From the NCBI RefSeq assembly GCF_003352465.1, contig NZ_CP031153.1:4178001-4242000 (forward strand): a stretch of DNA of 64,000 nt, given 5' to 3'. This DNA is from Kordia sp. SMS9 (GTDB lineage Bacteria > Bacteroidota > Bacteroidia > Flavobacteriales > Flavobacteriaceae). Below the pieces are notes generated by a model, which made no database searches, was not told where the DNA came from, and saw only the letters and a list, made by a program, of their open reading frames with translations. Each line of letters begins with the position of its first letter. Positions within the stretch are counted from its first letter, which is position 1. This document shows, in pieces, positions 33,952 through 43,157 of this stretch. The position numbers and the translations under genes are program-made.

Positions 33952-34202
33952 GTTGATGATAAAATTTTAGTGGTGCAAATATAGTTTTTTTGTTGATTTG
34001 TCTATTCGTTTGTTTGTTTTTTGTGGATTGTTTTTTTGGTATTCGGAAGCTTCACTTTTGAATATTTTTTGTTGTTTGCTTTTCGTTTTATGTGTATTTT
34101 GATTTTTTAGCAATGCCTAACAACTGAAAACCAACAACCAGTTACCAAGATTATAGTTTTTAAAGGCGACACTATTGTGTTCATATTATTGTACTATTTT
34201 TA

Positions 34203-34270
34203 TTTCAGAAAAAACTACAGTCATTTCAGAAAAGCTAAAAAAAGATATGTTGGTTTTTGATGTATCTTTG
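34203..34270 (+). promoter_or_regulatory. LytTR-type direct repeat and promoter 1 (sensor kinase operon)
   Basis: TTTCAGAAA occurs at 34203 and 34224 (21-base period), and TATCTTTG, a perfect TAnnTTTG -7 box, starts at 34263, exactly 39 bases after the second half-site. The same layout recurs at three other promoters. The rest of the 33952-34289 gap shows nothing but the divergent ychF promoter. Transcription would begin near 34276, about 14 bases before the TTG start of the kinase. Confidence 0.78.
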
Positions 34271-34289
34271 ATTTCAAATCTCTTATACA

Positions 34290-37193
34290 TTGTTAAAGTA
34301 TCTCTATTTTTGGTTTTGCTTGCTTGCAAGTGCTTATGCCATAGCCCAACAGCCTGCTTCTATCCATCTTACCGAGAAAGATGGCTTGCCAGATATTGAG
34401 TTTTACAATATTACAGAAGATTCTAAAAACTATATTTGGCTGGCTTCTGATAAAGGTCTGTACAGATATAATGGACGAAGTTTTGAATACTACGTCCATT
34501 CAAGCCAAAAAGGAAACGCTGTTTTTGGCACAAAAGAAGATCATCTCGGTAGAATATGGTGCAACAATATCTCTGGGCAGTTTTTTTACACTGAAAATGA
34601 AGCATTAAAATTGTTTATCGATTTGGGCGATAAACTTTACGGTGAGCTTGCAGAATTTATTGTTACTAAAAAAGAACTTATAGTGTTTGCAGGCAACATT
34701 ATAAGAATAAATTTAGAAACAAAAGCAATTACACAGGTGTCAAATAATCACGTGTTTTTGGGTGCTATTGAAGAAATATCAGACGGTTATCTATACAGTA
34801 GAGAAAAATATATTATCAATGCTAACAAATCGTTAGTTACACGCGATAGCTTGCAGATTACTACTTTTCTTCGCAACCTTTATGATGCTGGTATAAAGGA
34901 TAAAATTAGAATTGCATCCAATGAAAAAATTAATTTGTGTTATTTCTTAAAAAACGGTCGAAACGAATTCTACAGGTTTGATATCAAAAAAACAGCATGT
35001 AACCCCATTTCTATACCAAATCAATTACAAGATAGAAGAATATTTGACACTTATTTTCACGATGATACGATTTGGTTTTCCACAGATTTGGGACTCTATA
35101 TTTGCCGAATAACCAATAATAATTTAGTATTAGATGATATCTACTTTAAAGATAAATTTATAACGAAGGTTATTAAGGATAGTGAAGCTAATTATTGGAT
35201 AATAACGAAAGGCGATGGTATTTTCATTATTCCAAATATCAATATTCATAAATATGAAAATAAAGACGAAAAACTGAATATTACGCATCTCGAAAAATTA
35301 AAAAAACATTTGATGGTATTTGGCACGACAGATGGAAAAGTAGGTGTCTTACATACTAAAGAGTTGCAAGTTTCTATCATAGATTCTAGGAGTTCATCAA
35401 GAGTTACGGAGATTAAAAGCCTACCAAAATCTAACGAAACTTTTGTGATAAAAGAAGATGCTTCTTTTAAGTTAGATCATAAGACTGAAAAGATTAAAAA
35501 ATTATACTCTTTCGAATTTGATGGAGCAAAAAGTCTTTCAAAAATTAATGATTCGGCTTATGTGTTGTCGTCTTACAGGCTTGCCAAAATAGTGGATGAT
35601 GAGTATAAATTTGTAAAAAATATTGCAGACAAACGTTCTTACGCAAACTACTATTCTACAACAGCTAAAAACATATATGTTGCTACCGTTGATGGTTTGT
35701 ACGCGTATAATAATAAATTACACAAAACACCCATTTTTTACAAAAACAAGCCTATTTATGCCAAAGATATTGTAGAAACTGAGGATCAAAAAATTTGGGT
35801 ATCTACATTTAATGATGGAGTTTTTTGTATTAAAGGAACTGTGGTAATAGACTATTTTGGCACAGATGATGGCTTACTTTCTAAACGTATTAGTACCATC
35901 AAAAATGATGAAAATTATTTATGGATTGCTACAGAGCAAGGCATACAATATTTACATTCGCCCAGTAAAGCTTTTAAAAATCTAACCAAGCAAAATGGAG
36001 TTCCATCTTATCGTATAAGTGATATAGAAATTGATGAAGATAGAGTGCTTTTTGCTACCAATACAGGTTTTTTTAGTGTCGATAAAACTAAGGCCTTTAA
36101 GGGCACTAAAATTCCAAAGGTGTATATAAACGAGGTTAGTATCGGATTGAAAAGTATGGCATTGCGCGATCAATACAAATTTGACTATGATGAAAATTCT
36201 ATAAAAATTAGCTTTAATGCCAATGGTTTTAATAGTTTTTTAAATAACAAATATGAGTTTAGACTACTTGGACAAAGTAATGTGTGGCAAACTGATAATA
36301 ACGGATCAAACTCTGTGATTTATTACGGTTTACCAAGTGGTGATTATACCTTTGAAGTAAGATCTGTTTTGGCAAATAATAGCGATACCGATAGTATTGA
36401 TAGCGTGCATTTTAGTATCTCAAAACCTTTTTGGCGAGAGTGGTGGTTTTATATAGGTTTAATTTTTAGTGCTGTATTAGCTGCTTTCGCTCTTTTTAAA
36501 AGAAAAATTAACGCACTTAAAAAAGAGCAATCTGAAATTCTTGAAAAAGAGCTTATAAACAAACAACTGATTCTTTCGCAATTGGAAAATTTACGTTCAC
36601 AGATGAATCCTCACTTTATCTTTAACGCACTTAATTCGATACAAGAATATATCGTATTTAACGAGAAAGAATTAGCAAGCTCTTACCTCATAAAATTCTC
36701 AAGACTTATTCGCATATATTTAGAACATAGTAGAGATAGTGAAGTGTTTCTTTCCGAAGAACTTAACGCCTTAAATATTTATTTAGAACTAGAAAAAAAC
36801 AGGTTTGAGGAGGTATTGGAGTTTACTATTAACGTTGAAAAATCAATCCATACAAATACCATTAAAATTCCTTCGTTATTTATACAACCGTATGTTGAAA
36901 ATGCGTTAAAGCATGGATTACTTCATAAAATAGAGGATCGTAAACTCATTATCGATTTTACAATGCATAGCGACACATCAATACTCTTTTGTTGTATTAA
37001 AGATAATGGTATTGGCATAAAAGCCTCGAAAGCAATAAATCAAGCACAAAATCCACAGCATAAGTCTTTTGCCACTAGTGCTAATGAAAAGCGTGTGGAG
37101 TTGTTGAACGCTAATAGAGTAGAAAAAATTAAAGTAGAAACCAAAAGTACAAATAAAGGTACTGAAGTGTTAATAACAATACCCATTACATAA
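34290..37193 (+). CDS. Propeller/Y_Y_Y sensor histidine kinase (LytS-like)
   Basis: A 967-residue membrane sensor kinase. A signal peptide (MLKYLYFWFC to AYAIAQ) is followed by a periplasmic two-component-regulator propeller (NITEDSKNYIWLASDKGLYRYNG, KDSEANYWIITKGDGIFII and others), a Y_Y_Y domain (YEFRLLGQSNVWQ), one helix (WWFYIGLIFSAVLAAFALF) and a HisKA_7TM/LytS-type kinase with His775 in QMNPHFIFNALNS and a GHKL ATPase (QPYVENALKHGLLHK). The start is TTG: an in-frame TGA lies seven codons upstream and no ATG precedes the signal peptide. It is coupled to the response regulator (stop then ATG with no gap), so the two form a phosphorelay. Confidence 0.9.
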   Translation: MLKYLYFWFCLLASAYAIAQQPASIHLTEKDGLPDIEFYNITEDSKNYIWLASDKGLYRYNGRSFEYYVHSSQKGNAVFGTKEDHLGRIWCNNISGQFFYTENEALKLFIDLGDKLYGELAEFIVTKKELIVFAGNIIRINLETKAITQVSNNHVFLGAIEEISDGYLYSREKYIINANKSLVTRDSLQITTFLRNLYDAGIKDKIRIASNEKINLCYFLKNGRNEFYRFDIKKTACNPISIPNQLQDRRIFDTYFHDDTIWFSTDLGLYICRITNNNLVLDDIYFKDKFITKVIKDSEANYWIITKGDGIFIIPNINIHKYENKDEKLNITHLEKLKKHLMVFGTTDGKVGVLHTKELQVSIIDSRSSSRVTEIKSLPKSNETFVIKEDASFKLDHKTEKIKKLYSFEFDGAKSLSKINDSAYVLSSYRLAKIVDDEYKFVKNIADKRSYANYYSTTAKNIYVATVDGLYAYNNKLHKTPIFYKNKPIYAKDIVETEDQKIWVSTFNDGVFCIKGTVVIDYFGTDDGLLSKRISTIKNDENYLWIATEQGIQYLHSPSKAFKNLTKQNGVPSYRISDIEIDEDRVLFATNTGFFSVDKTKAFKGTKIPKVYINEVSIGLKSMALRDQYKFDYDENSIKISFNANGFNSFLNNKYEFRLLGQSNVWQTDNNGSNSVIYYGLPSGDYTFEVRSVLANNSDTDSIDSVHFSISKPFWREWWFYIGLIFSAVLAAFALFKRKINALKKEQSEILEKELINKQLILSQLENLRSQMNPHFIFNALNSIQEYIVFNEKELASSYLIKFSRLIRIYLEHSRDSEVFLSEELNALNIYLELEKNRFEEVLEFTINVEKSIHTNTIKIPSLFIQPYVENALKHGLLHKIEDRKLIIDFTMHSDTSILFCCIKDNGIGIKASKAINQAQNPQHKSFATSANEKRVELLNANRVEKIKVETKSTNKGTEVLITIPIT

Positions 37194-37952
37194 ATGAAAG
37201 CATTAATCATTGATGATGAAAATAAAGCAAGACGTCTTCTTCAACACTTATTAGAAGAGCATCATCCAGAAATCAAAGCTATAGAAACAGCATCAAATTT
37301 GGAGTCTGGAATTACGATTATACAATCACAAAAACCAGATATAGTCTATTTAGATATTGAAATGCCTAAATATTCAGGACTCCAGATATTAAATTTATTG
37401 GGGGAATCAGAGATAGATTTTCAAATTATTTTCACCACTGCTTATAATAAATATGCCGTAGAGGCTTTTAAGCTTTCTGCAATAGATTATTTATTAAAAC
37501 CTATTGACATTACAGAGCTAAAAACAGCAACTTATAAAGCGATAACTGCAGTAAAAGAACATACAATAAACCACCAATTGCAAGATTTAAAAAAAGCATT
37601 TAACCAATTGGCTTTAAACAAAATTGCATTGGAAATACCCAAAGGTATCATCTTTGTGTCACATGATGAAATTGTACTTTTTGAAGCCGATGGCATGTAT
37701 ACCAAAGTACATTTAGAAAACCGAACTACAGAACTTATTTGTAAACCTTTAAAGCACTTTGTAGCCCAATTACATCAATTACCCATATTTTACAAACCAC
37801 ATCGTTCATATTTAGTAAACCTAAAACACATTAAAGAACTTTCTAAAAGAGATGGGCAGCATTTGATTATGAGTAATAATAAAACCATCCCAATATCAAA
37901 AGATAAACGAGATGAGTTTATGTTGGTGATTAAAGAAGTATTTAACACTTAA
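37194..37952 (+). CDS. LytTR-family response regulator
   Basis: A 252-residue response regulator of the LytR/AlgR type. The receiver domain (1-120) has the acidic pocket IIDDEN and phospho-acceptor Asp54 in VYLDIEMPK, with Thr in IIFTTAYN and Lys in LLKPIDI. The C-terminal LytTR DNA-binding domain spans about 150-252 (VSHDEIVLFEADGMYTKVHLENR, YKPHRSYLVNLKHIKEL, IPISKDKRDEF). LytTR proteins bind two direct half-sites about 21 bases apart, which is the layout found at four promoters here, including its own operon. It follows the kinase without a gap. Confidence 0.94.
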   Translation: MKALIIDDENKARRLLQHLLEEHHPEIKAIETASNLESGITIIQSQKPDIVYLDIEMPKYSGLQILNLLGESEIDFQIIFTTAYNKYAVEAFKLSAIDYLLKPIDITELKTATYKAITAVKEHTINHQLQDLKKAFNQLALNKIALEIPKGIIFVSHDEIVLFEADGMYTKVHLENRTTELICKPLKHFVAQLHQLPIFYKPHRSYLVNLKHIKELSKRDGQHLIMSNNKTIPISKDKRDEFMLVIKEVFNT

Positions 37953-37957
37953 ATATG

Positions 37958-38025
37958 ATTTAGCAAAAAACAGATTGTTTTCAGAAATAAATTTTCAAAA
38001 ATGCCACAACTATGTGGCATTTTTG
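37958..38025 (+). promoter_or_regulatory. LytTR-type direct repeat and promoter 2
   Basis: The second half-site TTTCAGAAA is at 37979; the first, degenerate half (ATTTAGCAA) is at 37958, 21 bases before. CATTTTTG starts at 38018, again 39 bases after the second half-site, and fits TAnnTTTG at 7 of 8 positions. It lies inside the right arm and U-tract of the upstream operon's terminator hairpin. The gene start is at 38049. Confidence 0.7.
37997..38024 (+). terminator. Hairpin terminator of the two-component operon
   Basis: AAAAATGCCACA and TGTGGCATTTTT form a perfect 12-bp stem with loop ACTA, 45 bases after the response regulator stop, and end in a T-run. The T-run is also part of the next gene's -7 box. 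Confidence 0.85.
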
Positions 38026-38048
38026 TGTTATACAAAACGTATTTACAG

Positions 38049-39035
38049 ATGAAAACAATTAAAATTACTTTACTCGCATTTTTATCAACGTTAAGTTGTT
38101 ATGCGCAACAAACATTCTACGAACAGTTAAAAGCCAATGGCAACGATGCAATATATTGCACGTATTACAGGTATAATGCCACTTCAGAAGTATATACACC
38201 TGGTGAAAAAGGAGCTGAAGTAAACATAAAGCTTATTGAGATAAAAGGGATTCCTATTGGGTTTAAAGCCTTTGATGTGCAAACGGGAAAATATCTTTTT
38301 GGTTTTGATGAAGTACAAAACTATGGCAGAGCCGACCATTACCCTATAACTAAAATGATGAAACATAAATACGATACAGAGGCTTATGCCATGATTGATG
38401 GATCTATGTATAAATTTAGTGTAGATAAAGATCATATTTTAAAACCTGTGAGTCTATGGGAAGCTTATGTTTTAAAACGTCCAGAGTCTATGAAAGTAGA
38501 TAATAACGGAAAGAAAAAATCTAAAAAGAAAGGCTTTTTAAAACGAGTAAAAAATATTGGGAAAGCAGGTTCAATGTCTAGTAGCCCAGAAAAGAAATAT
38601 CTGCGAAATCTCGATATAAAAACCTTAGTGAACGATTATGAAAAGAGCATGAGAGCGAAGCAACAGTCTTACAAACTAAGTTCTAAAGACAAGCTAAATA
38701 TTGCTGCTATTCAAAAATTTAGAAAAGAGGGAAAAGACTTCGTAAAACGTTATAACGATTCAATTTACAATTCGCCCAAGGAAGTTGAAAATAGACGTAA
38801 GTGGGCTAGAATTAATGCAGGAACTTCATTAAGCGTTACAAACAACAAAAAAACCACTGTATGGATTAGTTCCTCAATAGACAACTTTAGCAATACTAAA
38901 ATCAATGCAGGAGGACAAGCTAATGCTGATTGTAGAAGCGATTTGTATTACTTTTTTAGCGATAAAAAAGGCGCAAAAGCGTATCAATTTTACAGTGCAA
39001 ATAGTTCATGTGGCTCTTCGGCAACAATCAATTAA
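38049..39035 (+). CDS. Secreted protein of unknown function, putative LytTR target
   Basis: A 328-residue protein from the ATG at 38049, chosen because it begins a clean signal peptide (MKTIKITLLAFLSTLSCYAQ); an upstream in-frame ATG at 38001 lies inside the terminator hairpin. About 20-140 is a mixed beta region (KGAEVNIKLIEIKGIPIGFKAFDV). A strongly basic stretch follows (about 155-170, GKKKSKKKGFLKRVK), then a helical part. Two Cys near the end (ADCRSD, SSCGSS) could pair. I recognise no family. The promoter has the LytTR-type repeat, so control by the upstream two-component system is likely. Confidence 0.72.
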   Translation: MKTIKITLLAFLSTLSCYAQQTFYEQLKANGNDAIYCTYYRYNATSEVYTPGEKGAEVNIKLIEIKGIPIGFKAFDVQTGKYLFGFDEVQNYGRADHYPITKMMKHKYDTEAYAMIDGSMYKFSVDKDHILKPVSLWEAYVLKRPESMKVDNNGKKKSKKKGFLKRVKNIGKAGSMSSSPEKKYLRNLDIKTLVNDYEKSMRAKQQSYKLSSKDKLNIAAIQKFRKEGKDFVKRYNDSIYNSPKEVENRRKWARINAGTSLSVTNNKKTTVWISSSIDNFSNTKINAGGQANADCRSDLYYFFSDKKGAKAYQFYSANSSCGSSATIN

Positions 39036-39072
39036 TTATTTGTTATATCTCCAAACAAAAAACAACTAAAAA

Positions 39073-39609
39073 ATGAATTTCAACCAAAAAGATAAAATTG
39101 AAATATTTGAAAATGCAATAAGTTGGGTTGTTGTACTTGCAATGTTAATTTATGGTTGTGCCAAATTATTTCAATTTGAAGGAGCTGCCGAAATTGACAA
39201 AACGGTATCTGAAATGACCGGATTTGAATTAATGTGGGCTTTTTACGGGTATTCCCAACCATTTGCTATTACATTGGGAGTTTTTGAAGTAGTTGGCGGA
39301 ATTCTCATTCTTATAAAAAAAACACGCCTTCTTGGATGTTTGTTGATATCTAGTATATTAATCAATGTTATTTTTCAAGACATTTACTTCGGAGTTCATG
39401 TTGGTGCTTTGAAAGCTGCCATTCTTTATCAAGTACTCATCTTGATTATTTTGTGGCTGAATAGAGAAAAGTTAATCCGAAGTATAAAAACATTATTAGA
39501 AACACATAGAACTCAACAACCGAAAGCAAAATTTTTTGCAAAACTTATCATTGCTTTTGGAATTTTCGTCGGTTTGAGAATAGTAGAATATTATGTAACA
39601 ATAAAATGA
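39073..39609 (+). CDS. DoxX-like small membrane protein
   Basis: A 178-residue protein with four membrane helices (AISWVVVLAMLIYGCAKLF, FAITLGVFEVVGGILILI, LLGCLLISSILINVIFQDIYFG, AILYQVLILIILWL) and a fifth hydrophobic stretch near the end (LIIAFGIFVGLRIVEYY). The layout and the GxxxLxQ/E motif type resemble the DoxX/DoxD superfamily. Members are linked to redox reactions, but no partner oxidoreductase is near. Unlike its neighbours it has no LytTR-type repeat; it lies 37 bases after the preceding gene and may be read through from promoter 2. Confidence 0.7.
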   Translation: MNFNQKDKIEIFENAISWVVVLAMLIYGCAKLFQFEGAAEIDKTVSEMTGFELMWAFYGYSQPFAITLGVFEVVGGILILIKKTRLLGCLLISSILINVIFQDIYFGVHVGALKAAILYQVLILIILWLNREKLIRSIKTLLETHRTQQPKAKFFAKLIIAFGIFVGLRIVEYYVTIK

Positions 39610-39786
39610 TAAGCCTCAGAAGTGGTGTTGAAGTCTCAGAATTCACACATAATACGAACCGTAAGTTTAAATTAGAGGAATACTTTATAAAAAGTATGAA
39701 AAATTGTATGCTAAACACTAGTCATCATGACCGATAAAAGCATGCATATAATCAACACAGCTTTTAAGGATTTGTAACCTATACTT

Positions 39787-39854
39787 ATTCAGAAAAAAAT
39801 ATACCACTTTCAGAAAGAATACTTCCAGAATGCCTTGTAACAGAGGCATTTTTG
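39787..39854 (+). promoter_or_regulatory. LytTR-type direct repeat and promoter 3, with overlapping hairpin
   Basis: ATTCAGAAA (39787) and TTTCAGAAA (39808) have a 21-base period. CATTTTTG starts at 39847, 39 bases after the second half-site. As at promoter 2, a terminator-like hairpin (AATGCCT 39829-39835 with AGGCATT 39844-39850, then TTTG) overlaps the -7 box. The start codon is 36 bases after the start of the box. Confidence 0.75.
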
Positions 39855-39882
39855 TTGCATCAAATTTTTAAAATAATTCACA

Positions 39883-40977
39883 ATGAAAACAAAATTACTT
39901 TTACTAAAACTATTTTTAACTCTTTCAGTTACAGCACAACAGGTTTACTATACAATCCCTGGTGCTAATGGTAATAACGGTCAGGTTAGGGATATTATTA
40001 CATCTGGTTCAACTCTATACGTAAGTGTTGGAGCGTATTCAAACACTGGGACATTTCCTCTTAGAAAAGCTATTTTATCGTTAAATACGACTCAGTCTTC
40101 TGTAAGTGCTCAAGAAGTATTTATAGGTTCGTCTCCAGGAGTAGCAAATCTTGCACTTAATCAAAATATACTTCGAGTTAATGGTGGATTATCAAACATC
40201 GATTTTTATGATATAGATTTGAATCAAGCCTTACCAACGACACCTACTATTGTCTCTGGGCTACCAGTTACGGGTATTCACAACCATGTATTTTATCAAA
40301 ATAACTTTATTTATGCTTCTAACATTGGTAATAGTACTACTTTAGAATTATTCTTACCATTACAAACCTTAAACATACCTAGTGTCTTATGGGATGCTGA
40401 AGTGCTTAACGATACCTTGTATTATACCACCAGCGATAATACAAACCTATATGCTATCGACTTAACTAGTGCCACAGCCACACCGCAGATTGTACATACT
40501 GATATAGATGAAATTGTAGCCATAGAAGTTTCTGCAAACTACATTCACTACGGTACTTTTCAAGGTGCCAAAATAAAGCGTTTAAACAGAACTACGAATG
40601 CCGTAACTACTTTGGCAACCATACCGCCGTCTGGGAATACATTTGTAGATTTTCCGCGCGCTGTTGAAGTCATAGGAAATCAAGTTTTTTATGCACCCGG
40701 CGCAGGAGAATTGTATGCTATTGTCGATAATACGCTAAGTATAAACGATTTCGACACTACTAAGCTTACCGTTTTTCCAAACCCTGTTATTGATCAATTA
40801 CATGTGACGGCTGACACTACCATAAAATCCTTTAGTATTTTCTCTGTTTTAGGAAAGGAAATAATGATTGGAGATTCACCAACAACGATTGATGTGTCAC
40901 AACTAAAATCAGGTATGTATTTTATTAAAATTAATTCTGAAAAAGGCAGTATTACCAAACAATTTATAAAGAAATAA
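39883..40977 (+). CDS. T9SS-exported propeller-like protein, putative LytTR target
   Basis: A 364-residue protein with a Sec signal (cut near VTAQQ). About 20-280 has repeated beta motifs typical of six-bladed propeller-like beta-strand repeats (LYYTTSDNTNLYAIDL, QVFYAPGAGELYAIVDN). The C-terminal 75 residues are a type A T9SS sorting domain (LTVFPNPVIDQLHV, then IFSVLGKEI, LKSGMYFIKI, QFIKK), so it is exported over the outer membrane and probably attached to the surface. It resembles the first part of the 41169-43016 protein, so the two may be paralogues. Promoter 3 precedes it. Confidence 0.85.
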   Translation: MKTKLLLLKLFLTLSVTAQQVYYTIPGANGNNGQVRDIITSGSTLYVSVGAYSNTGTFPLRKAILSLNTTQSSVSAQEVFIGSSPGVANLALNQNILRVNGGLSNIDFYDIDLNQALPTTPTIVSGLPVTGIHNHVFYQNNFIYASNIGNSTTLELFLPLQTLNIPSVLWDAEVLNDTLYYTTSDNTNLYAIDLTSATATPQIVHTDIDEIVAIEVSANYIHYGTFQGAKIKRLNRTTNAVTTLATIPPSGNTFVDFPRAVEVIGNQVFYAPGAGELYAIVDNTLSINDFDTTKLTVFPNPVIDQLHVTADTTIKSFSIFSVLGKEIMIGDSPTTIDVSQLKSGMYFIKINSEKGSITKQFIKK

Positions 40978-40980
40978 CAG

Positions 40981-41048
40981 GTATAGAAAAATCTACATCA
41001 CTTTCAGAAAAAAACTCAATAAAAACGCTCTTTACTCTGAGATATTTG
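40981..41048 (+). promoter_or_regulatory. LytTR-type direct repeat and promoter 4
   Basis: The degenerate half GTATAGAAA (40981) and TTTCAGAAA (41002) have a 21-base period, and GATATTTG starts at 41041, 39 bases after the second half-site. The start codon at 41169 is 128 bases after the box, so the 5' leader is longer than at the other three promoters and contains short hairpins (TGAGA/TCTCA near 41040). Confidence 0.68.
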
Positions 41049-41168
41049 TCTCAAAGTCAAACACTTCAAGGCAAGCCCACGAAGCATTCAATAAAAACTG
41101 TTTAAACATTTCGACGCAAGTGTCGGAGCATTTTAAATCTCGATTATCGAGTAACATATAAATTTATT

Positions 41169-43016
41169 ATGAAAACTAAATTACTTCTCATTTTACTAGT
41201 CACCAATTTTATTTCTTGGTCACAAGTCACAACATTTGATAATTTACCTACGCCGCCAAGATCGTTACAAGAAAGTAATGGATTGCTGTATGCACGATTA
41301 AACGCTGAAATTAGAGTTTGGAATTCTCTTCCACAAAACACTGACAATGCTGTTGTTGGTGCAAGTACAGGGTTTGCCGACGGTTTCGTAGTGGAGAATG
41401 ATATTATTTACTTTACCGATGAGAACTCAGATTTCGTGATAAGCTGGGACACAAACAATTTCACACAGTCTTTTTTAGGAAACAATCTAAATGGTAGAAA
41501 CCCAGATTATATAACCATTGTTAACGGAACAGACATGTATATAACAGCCGAAACTATAGGTGGTGGTGGCGGTCCAAAAGAATTACTTTTGTATGATAGT
41601 GCTACAGATAGTTTTAATGCTGTCGCAGCATTAGGCAACGAAATAATCTCTGGAATACTAAACGAAGGTGACATAATTTACATAATCACACGTGCTGGTT
41701 TATTATTACATATTGACACCTCCAATCCCGCGTATCCAGTAAGTACTTTAAATACTAATTTAGGGAATGATCCGCATGGTTTAGAAATCGTTAATAACTT
41801 AATTTATTATACAGACCGCAGTCCTGGAGTTCTAAAAACGGTATCAAAAACGATTGTTAACGATACACCACAAACAGTAGCGACAGGTTTGAGTTTGCCA
41901 ACAGATGTAAGACAAGTTGGTAATACGTTATACATATCAGATAGAACAAACAATACCATCTATACCTATGTGCCAACCTGTGTTGTAAACATCCCTGATC
42001 CTATTTTCAAAACTGCATTACTAAATCATGGAAGTACCATAACTGGGGCTAATATCAGTGTCATTGATACCAATGGTGATGGTGAAATACAATGCGCAGA
42101 AGCATCTGCATACACAGGACATTTAATTCTTAATAGTAATGTTGCCAATGGCATCAGTAATGTAACAGGAATTGAAGCTTTTACCAGTACACCTTATATA
42201 TTATTAGACGGACAATCATTAGTAACCGCAATAGACGTTTCAAACAATACGGCATTGACTTTTTTGAGTATAAGAAATAATGCTTTAACAAGTATAGATA
42301 TAAGCCAAAATACTGCTTTAGAAACCCTAGATGTTGCTGCAAATAACCTTACGACTTTAGATGTTAGCCAAAATACGTTATTAGCAACTCTTTCAATAGG
42401 AGAGAATAACTTGTCATCCATTGATTTAAGTGCAAATCCTAGTTTAGATAGCTTTTTCACGACAGGGAATCCAAGTTTACAAACCATAGATTTTAGTGCT
42501 AATGCTAATCTATTCAGAATTAGTATTGACAATTCAGCAATCACGGATTTAGATTTATCAAATAATTCTGGATTAGGCGAAGTTGAAGCTTACGACAACT
42601 CCAATTTAGCATCCGTAAACGTAGCTAATGGCAACAATGTGGCAATTACATTAGCCGATTTTACAAACAATACTGCTCTCAGTTGTATACAAATTGATAC
42701 TGGTTTTACGCCTCCGTCTTCTAGTTGGTTTAAAGATGCTTCTGCCAATTACAGTGCCGATTGTAGTAGTTTGAGTGTAGATGATTTTAATAGTAACAAT
42801 AAAATTAAAATCTATCCCAATCCTGCAAAAAATAATTTATACATAGAATCAAATCAACAAATTGAGACAATAGAAATTTACACACTATTAGGTGAGAAAG
42901 TAGTAGAAGCAAAAACGACTACTATTAACATTTCAAATCTAAATTCGGGGATCTATCTCATAAAAATAATTAGTTTGAACCGTAATGTCTTGACTAAAAA
43001 ATTTATCAAAAATTAA
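41169..43016 (+). CDS. T9SS-exported propeller plus leucine-rich-repeat protein
   Basis: A 615-residue protein with a Sec signal (cut near ISWSQ). About 20-265 is a propeller-like region related to the neighbouring 364-residue protein (IYYTDRSPGVLKTVSKTI, TLYISDRTNNTIYTYVPTC). About 270-510 are leucine-rich repeats of the Bacteroidota kind (LTSIDISQNTALETLDVAANNLTTLDVSQN region), starting with a calcium-type DTNGDGEIQC. The last 75 residues are a type A T9SS tail (IKIYPNPAKNNLYIES, LNSGIYLIKI, KKFIKN). It is probably a surface adhesion or binding protein. Promoter 4 puts it under the LytTR system. Confidence 0.87.
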   Translation: MKTKLLLILLVTNFISWSQVTTFDNLPTPPRSLQESNGLLYARLNAEIRVWNSLPQNTDNAVVGASTGFADGFVVENDIIYFTDENSDFVISWDTNNFTQSFLGNNLNGRNPDYITIVNGTDMYITAETIGGGGGPKELLLYDSATDSFNAVAALGNEIISGILNEGDIIYIITRAGLLLHIDTSNPAYPVSTLNTNLGNDPHGLEIVNNLIYYTDRSPGVLKTVSKTIVNDTPQTVATGLSLPTDVRQVGNTLYISDRTNNTIYTYVPTCVVNIPDPIFKTALLNHGSTITGANISVIDTNGDGEIQCAEASAYTGHLILNSNVANGISNVTGIEAFTSTPYILLDGQSLVTAIDVSNNTALTFLSIRNNALTSIDISQNTALETLDVAANNLTTLDVSQNTLLATLSIGENNLSSIDLSANPSLDSFFTTGNPSLQTIDFSANANLFRISIDNSAITDLDLSNNSGLGEVEAYDNSNLASVNVANGNNVAITLADFTNNTALSCIQIDTGFTPPSSSWFKDASANYSADCSSLSVDDFNSNNKIKIYPNPAKNNLYIESNQQIETIEIYTLLGEKVVEAKTTTINISNLNSGIYLIKIISLNRNVLTKKFIKN

Positions 43017-43028
43017 ATAAAAATCATT

Positions 43029-43057
43029 GCCAAACCAGTTCCTAAAATTGGTTTGGC
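43029..43057 (+). terminator. Hairpin terminator of the LRR gene
   Basis: GCCAAACCA and TGGTTTGGC form a 9-bp stem 13 bases after the stop; GAGTTGGTTTTTA follows with a short T-run. Confidence 0.75.
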
Positions 43058-43157
43058 GAGTTGGTTTTTAGATGAAACATACTACACACCATCCGTCAAG
43101 GCAATTCTTACCACATTTCTATATACCCATCGCATTACTAATCTTAAAAATTTATTC

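Noticed and set aside
34247..34399. ATG at 34247 as the start of the sensor kinase.
   Set aside because: It is out of frame with the kinase and lies before the predicted transcription start near 34276.
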